From Sphingomonas sp. (lineage in GTDB: Bacteria > Pseudomonadota > Alphaproteobacteria > Sphingomonadales > Sphingomonadaceae), in the NCBI RefSeq assembly GCF_017745215.1, contig NZ_JAGHZV010000007.1, positions 62,001 to 126,000 on the forward strand: a stretch of 64,000 nucleotides of DNA, written 5' to 3'. Numbering within the stretch: position 1 is the stretch's first letter; each line of letters starts with the position of its first letter. Both the position numbers and the translations under genes were made by a program. A model generated the notes under the pieces. The model did no database searches and was not told the origin of the DNA. It saw only the letters and a program-made list of their open reading frames with translations. Shown one piece after another: positions 8,996-17,042 of the stretch.

Positions 8996-9090
8996 GCGCT
9001 CCCTCGCCCCTTATACGTTGGCGGGCATCTGCCCGGCCAGCGTGACGCCATCATGACAGCACAGCCCGCGACTCGCGGTCAAGAGTCGCG

Positions 9091-10002
9091 TTGGCGGTGA
9101 AGGTCGTCACGCGCTTCGCGCCGAGCCCCACCGGCCGGCTCCACCTGGGGCACGCCTGGTCGGCGATCCAGGCGCATGCCTTCGCGCGCGCGACCGGCGG
9201 CGATTTCCTGCTCCGCATCGAGGATATCGACGGCACCCGCAGCCGCCCCGAGCATGTCGAGGCGATCGTCGCCGACCTCGAATGGCTCGGGCTCGACTGG
9301 GACGGTGAGATCGTCTTCCAGTCGCAGCGCCTCCGCCTCTACGAGCAGGCGCTCGACCGGCTGCGCGCGATGGGCCTGCTCTACCCGTGCTTCTGCACCC
9401 GCTCCGACATCGCCGCCAGCGCCTCCGCCCCGCACGGCCCCGACGGCGTGCTCTACCCGGGCACGTGCCGGGGGTTGGAGGCGCCAGACTTGTCGAAGCC
9501 TCATGCATGGCGTCTGGACGTCCAGAAGGCGCTCGGACGCCTCCCAATCCTGAACCGTCATCCCGGCGAAAGCCGGGATGACGCCGGGATTTCAGAGACG
9601 CGCGATTCCGGTCTCCTCTTCCACGACAGCTTCGCCGGCCCGACGATCGCCGACCCCGCCTCGCTCGGCGACGTCGTCCTCGCCCGCAAGGACGCACCCG
9701 CCTCCTATCACCTCGCCGTCACCGTCGACGATGCCGCGCAGGGCGTCACCAACGTCGTGCGCGGCCGCGACCTGTTCCACGCGACGCACATCCACCGGCT
9801 GCTCCAGGCGCTGCTCGGCCTGCCGAACCCCGCCTACACGCACCATGCGCTGCTCGCCGGCCCAGACGGCGCGCGTCTTGCCAAGCGCCACGGCGCACCC
9901 ACGCTCGAAGCGATGCGGCTCGACGGGCTCGACGGCGAGACGCTCGGCCAATTGCTGCGCGAAGGCCGGCTGCCGGTTGGAATCGGGCTCGCGACGGATT
10001 AG
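9091..10002 (+). CDS. gluQ: Glutamyl-queuosine tRNA(Asp) synthetase
   Basis: GluRS paralogue lacking an anticodon-binding domain; it attaches glutamate to queuosine in tRNA-Asp. 303 residues. The HIGH-like motif is in PSPTGRLHLGHAWSA, IEDIDGTR follows, a zinc site is formed by CFC...Y...C (CFCTR and YPGTCRG), and the KMSKS equivalent is RLAKRHGAP. Start is uncertain: TTG at 9091 or GTG at 9097, both without a strong ribosome site. A 28-bp palindrome (9556-9583) is read through in frame and adds a segment like NRHPGESRDDAG between AWRLDVQKAL and GLLFHDSFAGP, so the protein is slightly longer there than relatives. Downstream catalytic motifs remain in frame, so the gene is probably functional. 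Confidence 0.93.
   Translation: MAVKVVTRFAPSPTGRLHLGHAWSAIQAHAFARATGGDFLLRIEDIDGTRSRPEHVEAIVADLEWLGLDWDGEIVFQSQRLRLYEQALDRLRAMGLLYPCFCTRSDIAASASAPHGPDGVLYPGTCRGLEAPDLSKPHAWRLDVQKALGRLPILNRHPGESRDDAGISETRDSGLLFHDSFAGPTIADPASLGDVVLARKDAPASYHLAVTVDDAAQGVTNVVRGRDLFHATHIHRLLQALLGLPNPAYTHHALLAGPDGARLAKRHGAPTLEAMRLDGLDGETLGQLLREGRLPVGIGLATD
9556..9583. repeat. 28-bp solo palindrome inside the gluQ coding region
   Basis: Short form of the dispersed palindrome (CGTCATCCCGGCGAAAGCC ... GATGACG), lying wholly inside gluQ and translated as part of RHPGESRDD. The reading frame stays open across it. Confidence 0.93.
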
Positions 10003-10011
10003 ATAAGCAGG

Positions 10012-10251
10012 ATGCAGATCTTCCTCGTGCTCGTCTTCATCGCAGCGGGGATCGCCGTGCTGGCGACGCTCGCGATGGGTCTCGTCAACCTCACCAAGAT
10101 GAGCTCGGCCGATCTCATGGGCACGGGCGACGCCCCAACCGAGCGTGCGCTCAAGTCGAACAAGCTGATGCGCCAGCGCATCCTGTTCCAGGGCATCGGC
10201 ATCGGCGTGCTCGCGCTGATCCTGCTCGCCGCCTCCGCCTCGGGGAGCTGA
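10012..10251 (+). CDS. Small HIG1-like (twin transmembrane) protein
   Basis: 79-residue membrane protein with two hydrophobic segments (about 3-25 and 58-77) joined by a polar loop containing KSNKLMRQRILFQ. This matches the bacterial HIG1-domain pattern of small proteins with RSNKLM(W/R)-type loops. HIG1 proteins in mitochondria associate with respiratory complexes; a bacterial role is not established. The gene begins 9 bp after gluQ and ends 4 bp before the proposed pduO start, so it is probably translated in one mRNA with them. Confidence 0.75.
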   Translation: MQIFLVLVFIAAGIAVLATLAMGLVNLTKMSSADLMGTGDAPTERALKSNKLMRQRILFQGIGIGVLALILLAASASGS

Positions 10252-10255
10252 GCCG

Positions 10256-10819
10256 CTGGTCCGGCTCAACCGGATCTACACCCGCACCGGCGACCAGGGC
10301 ACGACCGGGCTGGTCGACGGCTCGCGCGTGTCCAAGGCCGATCCGCGCATGGCCGCGATCGGCGACGTCGACGAAGCCAACAGCGCGCTCGGCGTCGCGA
10401 TCGCCGCGCTCCCCGCCGACGACCTCGCCGACCTCCTCCGCTCGATCCAGAACGACCTCTTCGACCTCGGCGCCGACGTCGCCACGCCGCTCGAGGCCGG
10501 TATCGAAGGCGCGCTCCGCGTCACGCCCGCGCAGGTCGAGCGGCTCGAGGCGGCGATCGACCGGCTCAACGCCGATCTCGACCCGCTGACCAGCTTCATC
10601 CTGCCCGGCGGCACGCCCGCCGCCGCCGCGCTCCACCTCGCCCGCGCCGTCGCGCGCCGCGCCGAGCGCAGCCTGGTCGAACTGCACCAAAGGGTGGCTT
10701 TAACTCCTGCCGCGATTGCCTATCTCAATCGCCTGTCCGACCTGCTCTTCGTCGCCGCGCGCGCGGTGAACAAAGCGGGCGGCGGGGACGTTCTCTGGGT
10801 ACCAGGGGCGTCCCGATAG
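10256..10819 (+). CDS. PduO-type cob(I)alamin adenosyltransferase, apparent CTG start
   Basis: Adenosylates cob(I)alamin with ATP to make adenosylcobalamin; 187 residues. The ATP-binding N-terminus YTRTGDQGTTGLVDGSR and the C-terminal VARRAERSLVEL and YLNRLSDLLFVAARAVN signatures are all present. The first ATG/GTG/TTG in this frame is the GTG at 10328, which would delete the TRTGD ATP site. Reading upstream gives LVRLNRIYTRTGD, and a stop at 10217-10219 closes the frame. The best start is therefore the CTG at 10256 (MVRLNRIYTRTGD), 8 nt after a GGGGAG ribosome site at 10242-10247. A base change or sequencing error at that codon is the alternative. Confidence 0.9.
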   Translation: MVRLNRIYTRTGDQGTTGLVDGSRVSKADPRMAAIGDVDEANSALGVAIAALPADDLADLLRSIQNDLFDLGADVATPLEAGIEGALRVTPAQVERLEAAIDRLNADLDPLTSFILPGGTPAAAALHLARAVARRAERSLVELHQRVALTPAAIAYLNRLSDLLFVAARAVNKAGGGDVLWVPGASR

Positions 10820-10892
10820 GAAATTGACCGGCCCAGTGCCGCGAATGTTTCGCAGCGTTGACGATCGCAAGCCAATGCGGTAGGAGAACAAA

Positions 10893-12176
10893 ATGCGAAC
10901 AGAGGTCGGCACGCAATCGGCTCCATTGGCACTCGCCTCGCGCTTCTCCGCGGTCCGGAAGCTCAGCGAAGCGCTGGTCGCGCCGCTTTCCGACGCCGAC
11001 GCCACGGTCCAGTCGATGGACGATGCCTCGCCGGCGAAATGGCACCTCGCGCATACGACATGGTTTTTCGAGACCTTCGTGCTGCGCGATTTCGTGACCG
11101 GCTATCGGCTCCGCGACGAACGCTGGCCGTTCCTGTTCAACAGCTATTACGAAGCCGAGGGCAAGCGCCACGCGCGTCCGCGCCGGGGGATGATCACCCG
11201 GCCCTCGCTCGCCGAAATCCTCGCCTATCGCCGCGCCGTCGACGCCGCGCTGCTCGATGCGCTGCCGAACCTGCCCGAGGCAGCGCAGGCGCTGGTGATG
11301 CTCGGCTGCCATCACGAGGAGCAGCACCAGGAACTGCTCCTCACCGACATCCTCCACCTCTTCGCGCAGAACCCGCTCCAGCCCGCAGTCTGGCCCGGCG
11401 ATCGCAAGGTGCCGGTGGCGATGCCCGGCCCCATCGGCTGGATCGAGGGTGCGACGGGCGTGGTCGAGATCGGCGGCGATTTTTCGCCATTGCAGGTGTC
11501 AACCGTGTCAACCTTCGCCTTCGATTGCGAGGGTCCTCGCCACCCGGCGCTGCTCGCACCGCATGCGCTTGCCGACCGCACGGTTACTAATGGCGAATGG
11601 GCACAGTTCATCGCCGACGGCGGCTATCGCGAGGCGCGGCACTGGCTGTCGGACGGCTGGGCCTGGGTCCAGCGCGAGGGCGTCGAGGCGCCGCTCTATT
11701 GGGAGCAGGCCGAGGGCGTGTGGACGCGCTTCGGGCTCGACGGCCGGCGCCCGATCGATCCCGCGGCGCCGGTGACGCACGTCAGCTTCTTCGAGGCCGA
11801 TGCCTATGCCAGCTGGGCCGGTGCGCGGCTGCCGGCCGAGGCCGAATGGGAAGCGATGGCCTCCCCGCACGACCCGGCGGGCGGCAACCAGCTCGACGGC
11901 CCCGGCCCGATCGAGCCGCGCCCCTCCTCCGGCGGCCCGGCCTTCTTCGGCGACGTCTGGGAATGGACCGGCAGCGCCTATCGCCCCTATCCGGGCTTCA
12001 AGCCGGCCGAAGGCGCGGTCGGCGAGTACAACGGCAAGTTCATGAGCGGCCAGTTCGTGCTGCGCGGCGGCTCGTGCGCCACGCCGCGCGGCCATGTCCG
12101 CGCGAGCTACCGCAACTTCTTCTACCCCCATCAGCGCTGGCAGTTCACCGGCGTGCGCCTGGCGAAGGATCTGTGA
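10893..12176 (+). CDS. egtB: Ergothioneine sulfoxide synthase EgtB
   Basis: Non-haem iron enzyme that joins hercynine to a cysteine-type thiol donor and forms the sulfoxide intermediate of ergothioneine synthesis. 427 residues. The N-terminal DinB-like domain holds the expected three-histidine iron site: H51 in KWHLAHTTW, and H141 and H145 in HHEEQHQE. The C-terminal FGE-sulfatase-like domain shows GEWEAM-type and GDVWEWTGSAY segments and ends with LRGGSCATPRGHVRASYRNFF. ATG at 10893 follows a good ribosome site (TAGGAGA). It is 1 nt upstream of egtD, so they form an operon. No EgtC or EgtE is next to them. The partner egtD argues for ergothioneine rather than ovothiol. Confidence 0.94.
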   Translation: MRTEVGTQSAPLALASRFSAVRKLSEALVAPLSDADATVQSMDDASPAKWHLAHTTWFFETFVLRDFVTGYRLRDERWPFLFNSYYEAEGKRHARPRRGMITRPSLAEILAYRRAVDAALLDALPNLPEAAQALVMLGCHHEEQHQELLLTDILHLFAQNPLQPAVWPGDRKVPVAMPGPIGWIEGATGVVEIGGDFSPLQVSTVSTFAFDCEGPRHPALLAPHALADRTVTNGEWAQFIADGGYREARHWLSDGWAWVQREGVEAPLYWEQAEGVWTRFGLDGRRPIDPAAPVTHVSFFEADAYASWAGARLPAEAEWEAMASPHDPAGGNQLDGPGPIEPRPSSGGPAFFGDVWEWTGSAYRPYPGFKPAEGAVGEYNGKFMSGQFVLRGGSCATPRGHVRASYRNFFYPHQRWQFTGVRLAKDL

Positions 12177-12177
12177 C

Positions 12178-13155
12178 ATGCTGAAGCAGGAACTCGAAGA
12201 CGGCCAGGCTTCGCTCGCCGATCCTGCCTTTCGCGCCGACGTGCTCACCGGCCTCGCGACGCGCCCGCGCGCGATCCCCGCGCGCTGGTTCTACGATCGC
12301 CGCGGCTCCGAGCTGTTCGAAGCGATCACCCAGCTTCCCGAATATTACCCCACGCGAACCGAGACCGCGCTGCTCGAAGCGCAGGCGGGCGCGATTGCCG
12401 AGGCGGTGGGGCCCGGCCGCGCGGTGATCGAGTTCGGCTCGGGCTCGTCGACCAAGACGCCGATCCTGCTCCGCGCGATCGACGCGGGCGCCTATGTGCC
12501 GATCGACATCTCGGGCGATTTCCTCCGCCAGTCGGCGCGCGCGCTGGGGCAGGCGTTTCCAGGGCTGCCGGTCCATCCGGTCGAGGCCGATTTCATGCGG
12601 CCCGTGCCGCTGCCGCCGATGATCGAGGGGATGCCGCGGCTTGGCTTCTTCCCAGGCTCGACGATCGGTAACCTCAACGCCTGGCACGCAGTCGACCTGC
12701 TCCGCGCGATGCGCGAATGGCTCGGCGAAGGCGCGCGGCTGCTGATCGGGATGGACCGGGTCAAGCCGGTCGAGGTGCTGGTCCCCGCCTATGACGATGC
12801 GCAGGGCGTCACCGCGGCATTCAATTTGAACCTGCTCGAGCGGATCAACCGCGAATTGGACGGCACGATTCCCGTGGACCATTTTCGTCACGTTGCGCGG
12901 TGGAACGCCGATGCGGCGCGGATCGAGATGCACCTCGAGGCGCTGCGTGACGCGGCATTCGAAGTCGACGGCCGCCCCTTCAGCATCGCCGCGGGCGAGA
13001 CGATCCACACCGAGAACAGCCACAAATACGGCCCCAACGGCGGCCGCATGCTGCTGCGCGCCGGCGGCTGGACTCCGACGGCCGAATGGACCGACCCCCA
13101 GGGCTGGTTCGCGCTGGTGCTGTGCGAGGCGCAGCCGATCCGCTCGGCGCCGTGA
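12178..13155 (+). CDS. egtD: L-histidine N(alpha)-methyltransferase EgtD
   Basis: SAM-dependent enzyme that trimethylates histidine to hercynine, the first step of ergothioneine synthesis. 325 residues. It has the family N-terminus (ARWFYDRRGSELFEAIT), the SAM motif IEFGSGSSTKTPILL, YVPIDISGDFL, and GFFPGSTIGNL, with the closing region ENSHKYG near the C-terminus. The frame is open upstream inside egtB, but the ATG at 12178, one base after the egtB stop, is the natural start and implies translational coupling. The stop is followed after 5 bases by a repeat element (13161-13286). Confidence 0.95.
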   Translation: MLKQELEDGQASLADPAFRADVLTGLATRPRAIPARWFYDRRGSELFEAITQLPEYYPTRTETALLEAQAGAIAEAVGPGRAVIEFGSGSSTKTPILLRAIDAGAYVPIDISGDFLRQSARALGQAFPGLPVHPVEADFMRPVPLPPMIEGMPRLGFFPGSTIGNLNAWHAVDLLRAMREWLGEGARLLIGMDRVKPVEVLVPAYDDAQGVTAAFNLNLLERINRELDGTIPVDHFRHVARWNADAARIEMHLEALRDAAFEVDGRPFSIAAGETIHTENSHKYGPNGGRMLLRAGGWTPTAEWTDPQGWFALVLCEAQPIRSAP

Positions 13156-13160
13156 GGGAT

Positions 13161-13286
13161 GCCGGGCTTGCAATGTAGGAATTGGCCTGCTCGGCTGGTG
13201 CGGCTGGCGCAATCCGGCCGCTCTTTGAACCTAGCAGGAACCAGACGCCGGAATCGCCGCGACGGGTCGTGACTCTTGTGACTTTT
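13161..13286 (+). repeat. 3'-flanking repeat element, copy 1 (after egtD)
   Basis: About 126 bp that matches, in reverse complement, 41921-42047 after the DUF1345 gene. Both share GGCTTGCAATGTAGGA at the gene-proximal end, CCGGCCGCTCTTTGAA in the middle, a variable stretch, and CGACGGGTCGTGACTCTTG at the far end. It starts 5 bases after the egtD stop and has the same orientation to its gene as the other copy. The rest of the 190-bp gap to 13345 shows nothing further. Confidence 0.85.
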
Positions 13287-13345
13287 CGACCCTCGGAGCC
13301 CGCGCCGACTCGGACGTGCGCCTCCAGGGTGGATGCGCGTCGGAC

Positions 13346-14350
13346 TCAGCGATACACCGCCTCGGCCCGGTACCGCGTCAGCCACCCGCCCGAGAGCCGG
13401 CACGTCCCCAGCCCCTCGAGCAAGGTCATGCGGAACCGCGCCCCGTCCCACACCCAGGCCTGGTTGAAGCCGCAGTCGCCCAGCCCGCGCCCCTTGGCAT
13501 GCGTCGCGAGCGAGCCGGCCTTCGCATCCCATTCGGGATCGATCACCATCGGCACGCGCTCCTCGCCGAGCGGCGCGATGTCGAACGGCGCGGGCACCGC
13601 TCTGCCCTCTGCCAGCACGAACAGCGCCCAGCTCGACTGATATGCCCCGCTCCCGCACGGCACCGCCACCAGCGTCGCGCGCGCATCGAGCCGGTGGAAC
13701 TGCGGCGCCAGCGCCGGCCGCGACGGCCCGTCCTCGCACCCCGCCCGTCTGCCAAGCGCCCTGACCGCCGCGTCGCCCAGCCGTTCGCCCTTGCCCGTCG
13801 GCGGCCGCACCGCCGGCACTTGCGGCAGCGCCGCCGCGGCAGGCACCAGCGCCGCGCGCTTCGGACCGGTCGCGACGATCGCCGTCGTCCCGCCCGCGCG
13901 GCCCTGCTCGGCGTCGACATAGCGCAGCGTCGCCGAAGCCCCCGCCAGCGACACCGTGGCGAGCAGCCGCCCGCTGCGGTCCTGCACCGTCAGCGTCCGC
14001 CCCTTGACCATCGCCCGCGCGATTGCCTCGGCCGCGGGTCCGCGCAGCTCCAGCCCGTCCTTGCCCGAGGCGCCGGCATGGACCTTCTTCCCGTCGATCG
14101 CGACCAGCACGAACCCCGCGTACTTCGCCGCCCAGCCCAGGCGCAGCCGCACCTCGCCCGCGGGCCCTGCCTCGCGGCCGAGGTCGAGCTTGGGCGCCTG
14201 GCCGCCGCCGCTCCATTCCTCGGGCATCAGCGCCGTCGCCTCGCAGCGCTTCGCATTGTCGCACGCCACCGCCCAATTGCCGAACAGCCGCTCGGAGCCC
14301 GGCCCGCTGCCCGGCTCCGCAAGCACGAGCACCATCGCAAGCATCGCCAT
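13346..14350 (-). CDS. DUF1176-family secreted protein (paralogue A)
   Basis: Protein of 334 residues with a short hydrophobic N-terminus (MAMLAMVLVLAEPGS). The DUF1176 pattern is clear: FGNWAVACDNAKRCEATAL near the N-terminus, an internal Ig-like region, then AVPCGSGAYQSSW and a C-terminal GLGDCGFNQAWVWDGARF with the final cysteine in GTCRLSGGW. The paired cysteines suggest disulfides and a periplasmic location. The function of the family is unknown. It lies 6 bp downstream of a second DUF1176 gene, with which it shares the whole domain order, so this is a tandem duplication in one operon. Confidence 0.85.
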   Translation of the reverse strand: MAMLAMVLVLAEPGSGPGSERLFGNWAVACDNAKRCEATALMPEEWSGGGQAPKLDLGREAGPAGEVRLRLGWAAKYAGFVLVAIDGKKVHAGASGKDGLELRGPAAEAIARAMVKGRTLTVQDRSGRLLATVSLAGASATLRYVDAEQGRAGGTTAIVATGPKRAALVPAAAALPQVPAVRPPTGKGERLGDAAVRALGRRAGCEDGPSRPALAPQFHRLDARATLVAVPCGSGAYQSSWALFVLAEGRAVPAPFDIAPLGEERVPMVIDPEWDAKAGSLATHAKGRGLGDCGFNQAWVWDGARFRMTLLEGLGTCRLSGGWLTRYRAEAVYR

Positions 14351-14356
14351 GCGCGG

Positions 14357-15373
14357 TTACGGCACCGGCTTCGCGCGGAAGGTCGTCAGCCAGTTCACCG
14401 AGCCGCGGCACTCGGGCATCGAGCGCGCCTCGACCAGCACGAACATCTCGCCGGTCCAGACATAGTCCTCGGCGGTGCCGCAGTCGCCGATGCCGCGCCC
14501 CTTGTCGTAGCTCGAGAGCGTCGCGGTCTTGGTGTCCCAGCCGGCGTTGGTGAGCATCGCGATCCCCTCGGCCTCGGACTCGCCGCCCAGCACGTCGAAC
14601 CGCGCGACGGTGGCGTGCCCGCCGCTCACGATGAACGGCACGGTCGAGAAGTTGTACGCCCCCGATCCGCACGGCAGCAGCGCCAGCGTCTTGCCGCCGC
14701 CGAGCGCATGGGTCTCCACTTCAGGCGGATCGCCTTCGCCGCCCTCATAGACGCCCGCGCAATCGCCGAGCTTGTCCATCGCCGCGCGCAGCGTCTTCGA
14801 GACGCTCTCGACCTTGCCCGAAGGCATCGCGCGCTTGACCACCGGCAGCACCGCCGCCGCAGGCACGGCGGTCGCCGGCCTGGCACCCTTGGCCACCGCC
14901 GCGGTCACGCTGCCGGCGCGGCCTTGCGCGGCGTCGATGAAGCGCAGCGACGCCGAGGAGCCCGAGAGCGAGATCCGGGCAATCGGCTTGCCGCTCGCGT
15001 CCTTCAGCCCGGCTTCCTTGCCGTTGGTCATCGCCGCGACGAGCTTCGCCGCATCGGCGCCGCTGAAGTCGACCAGCCCTTCGCGCGCCGTCCCGCTCGC
15101 GATCGCCACGCCGTCGATCGTCGCGCTCGCCTTGCCGGCGTAGGGCCGCGTCGAGAACTCCACCGACCAGCCCCCCGCCGGCCCGGCCTCGCGCACCACC
15201 GAGAGCGAGGAATCGCCGGCAGGATCGTCGGCCTCGGGCATCGCCTCGTCGCCGGGCAGCAGCGAGGTCATCTCGCAGCGCTTCACATTGTCGCAGGCGA
15301 CGACCCAGTCGCCGAAGACCTTGACCGGATCATCCGCCGGGGCGGCGAGCAGCATCGGGGGGAGGATCAGCAT
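14357..15373 (-). CDS. DUF1176-family secreted protein (paralogue B)
   Basis: 338 residues, first gene of the DUF1176 pair. MLILPPMLLAAPADDP looks like a short signal peptide. It repeats the motifs of its neighbour: FGDWVVACDNVKRCEMTSL, LLPCGSGAYNFS, GRGIGDCGTAEDYVWTGEMF and PECRGSVNWLTTFRA. The cysteine pattern is the same in both. The segments GPAGGWSVEFSTRPYAGKAS and SGSSASLRFIDAAQGRAGSV also correspond to copies in paralogue A. Function unknown; an envelope role is inferred from the signal and cysteines. It is divergent from the 3-hydroxybutyryl-CoA dehydrogenase gene with about 70 bp between them. Confidence 0.85.
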   Translation of the reverse strand: MLILPPMLLAAPADDPVKVFGDWVVACDNVKRCEMTSLLPGDEAMPEADDPAGDSSLSVVREAGPAGGWSVEFSTRPYAGKASATIDGVAIASGTAREGLVDFSGADAAKLVAAMTNGKEAGLKDASGKPIARISLSGSSASLRFIDAAQGRAGSVTAAVAKGARPATAVPAAAVLPVVKRAMPSGKVESVSKTLRAAMDKLGDCAGVYEGGEGDPPEVETHALGGGKTLALLPCGSGAYNFSTVPFIVSGGHATVARFDVLGGESEAEGIAMLTNAGWDTKTATLSSYDKGRGIGDCGTAEDYVWTGEMFVLVEARSMPECRGSVNWLTTFRAKPVP

Positions 15374-15443
15374 GCGCGCGATGCTAGCCGATCCGTCGCG
15401 AAGCCGATAGGAGGCACGCGCAAGGCATCAGGGAGTCGCAGCG

Positions 15444-16310
15444 ATGAAGACGGTTGGCGTGATCGGCGCGGGGCAGATGGGCGCGGGGATCGCGCAGGTC
15501 TCGGCCGCGGCAGGCTATCGCACCCTGCTCGCCGATGTCGACGTCGCGCGCGCCGAGGCGGGCAAGGCGGGGATCGCCAAGGCGCTCGTCCGGCTCGTCG
15601 AGAAGGAGAAGATCACCGCCGAGGCGCGCGAGATGGTGCTCGCCGGGATCGAGCCGGTTCAGACCTCGGCCTTCGCGCCCTGCGACCTGATCATCGAAGC
15701 GGCGACCGAGCGCGAGGAGATCAAGCGCGCGATCTTCGCCAACGTCGGCAAGCTGATGCGCGACGATGCGATCCTCGCCTCGAACACCTCGTCGATCCCG
15801 ATCACGCGGCTGGCGCAGGCCTCGCCCGATCCCCGGCGCTTCATCGGCGTGCATTTCTTCAATCCGGTGCCGGTGATGGGACTGATCGAGCTGATCCGCG
15901 GCCTCGCCACCTCGGACGAGACCGTCGCCGCGGTCGAGGCCTATGGCAGGACGCTCGGCAAGGAGATCGTCCACGCCAATGACGCGCCGGGGTTCATCGT
16001 CAACCGCATCCTGCTGCCGATGCTCAACGAAGCATGCTTCGCGCTGGGCGAGGGAGTCGCGACGATCCGCGACATCGACACCGCGGTGAAGCTCGGGCTC
16101 AATCATCCGATGGGCCCGCTGACGCTCGCCGACTTCATCGGGCTCGACACCTGCCTCGACATCTGCCGCGTGCTGTTCGAAGGCACCGGCGACCCCAAGT
16201 TCCGCCCCGCGCCGTTGCTGGTGAAATATGTCGAGGCCGGCTGGTACGGCCGCAAGACCGGCCGCGGCTTCTACGACTATTCGGGGCCGGAGCCCGTGCC
16301 GACGCGGTGA
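15444..16310 (+). CDS. 3-hydroxybutyryl-CoA dehydrogenase
   Basis: NAD(P)-dependent oxidation of 3-hydroxyacyl-CoA (or reduction of acetoacetyl-CoA) in butyrate/fatty acid or PHB-related metabolism. 288 residues, the usual length for the stand-alone enzyme. The N-terminal Rossmann motif is [31 protein letters not shown] and [11 protein letters not shown] (catalytic His in HFFNP) follow, and the C-terminal domain has [17 protein letters not shown] and [18 protein letters not shown] at 15444 is right before the Rossmann strand. Downstream is the frameshifted secreted gene. hbd/paaH-type symbols are possible, but the pathway cannot be fixed from the context. Confidence 0.93.
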   Translation: MKTVGVIGAGQMGAGIAQVSAAAGYRTLLADVDVARAEAGKAGIAKALVRLVEKEKITAEAREMVLAGIEPVQTSAFAPCDLIIEAATEREEIKRAIFANVGKLMRDDAILASNTSSIPITRLAQASPDPRRFIGVHFFNPVPVMGLIELIRGLATSDETVAAVEAYGRTLGKEIVHANDAPGFIVNRILLPMLNEACFALGEGVATIRDIDTAVKLGLNHPMGPLTLADFIGLDTCLDICRVLFEGTGDPKFRPAPLLVKYVEAGWYGRKTGRGFYDYSGPEPVPTR

Positions 16311-16345
16311 GCCTCGCCCGCCGGTCCGGCATCGGGGAGACTCCA

Positions 16346-16710
16346 TTGTCCAGGCCCATCCTTCCGCTCGCGCTCGCGGCGCCCGCCTTCGTCGCGCCGG
16401 TGCCGGCGCTCGCGCAGGGCACCGATCCGCTCGACGCGCGCGACATCAGGGGGTTCGTCGGCCAGCTCCGCGAGATGGGCTTCGCGCCCACCGGAAGAAT
16501 CCGCCCGCGCATTGGGTGGCGGAGCAGAACGCCGGCTTCGACCTGATCAAGGTCTGGGTCACCGATGAGGGGACGCTCGCCTACGGCGCCACTGCGGTGA
16601 TCGAGGGCTGGCCGCGCGAGAATTTCCGCAACTCGTTCGATCTCGTGCGCGATTCGTCGATCCGGCTCGGGCAGCAGGCGCGCGCCGCCAAGCTGGACGG
16701 CAGCGACTGA
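16346..16710 (+). pseudogene. Small secreted protein gene, apparently frameshifted
   Basis: A TTG at 16346, 7 nt after a GGGGAG ribosome site, begins a signal-peptide-like stretch (PLALAAPAFVAPVPALAQG) followed by DIRGFVGQLREMGFAPT. Near 16485-16515 the sensible reading shifts to another frame and continues KNPPAHWVAEQNAGFDLI, then VWVTDEGTLAYG, WPRENFRNSFDLVRDSS, ending at the stop 16708-16710. Each half reads poorly beyond the junction: the first runs into RIRPRIGWRSRTPAST. Joined, they give about 120 residues that look like one exported protein. A recent one-base indel or a sequence error would explain it. I do not recognise the family. Confidence 0.6.
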
Positions 16711-16835
16711 CGCCGGCTGCATCCAGAGCCCGATCGACATTCGGCATCTTTGCCGCTCGGGTGCCAACCGAAGCGGCGTCATGCTGAACTTGGGCGCGTC
16801 CTCAATTTTCGAACGGGTTTAGGCGCACCTACAGC

Positions 16836-16917
16836 CGTCATCCCGGCGAAAGCCGGGACCCAGGGTTGCAGAGGACGTCGCTCGCGGCCCTGGGTCCCGG
16901 CTTTCGCCGGGATGACG
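16836..16917. repeat. 82-bp palindromic repeat, copy 2
   Basis: Long form of the dispersed palindrome, identical in length to the others. It occupies part of the 332-bp gap 16711-17042 between the frameshifted gene and the 3' end of the nucleoside transporter gene. I see no gene or other clear structure in the rest of that gap. Confidence 0.95.
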
Positions 16918-17042
16918 CTTCAAGAAGAGCGACAGCGTGTCCTCTCGCAGCCCGCTTTCAAAGGGCGCAATTGATGTCGCACCCAAGGTAGGGCGACAGG
17001 CCCCTGGATTGCGTGCCCTCGGCTTGAAGGGCGCGATGTGCC

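Noticed and set aside
9068..9089. Short hairpin (GCGACT...AGTCGC) just before the gluQ start as an attenuator
   Set aside because: A six-base stem is too weak at this GC content to support a regulatory call.
13316..15982. 888-codon plus-strand frame across the DUF1176 genes and into the 3-hydroxybutyryl-CoA dehydrogenase gene
   Set aside because: It crosses three real genes in other frames or strands and is dominated by Arg, Ala, Gly and His. No domain is visible.
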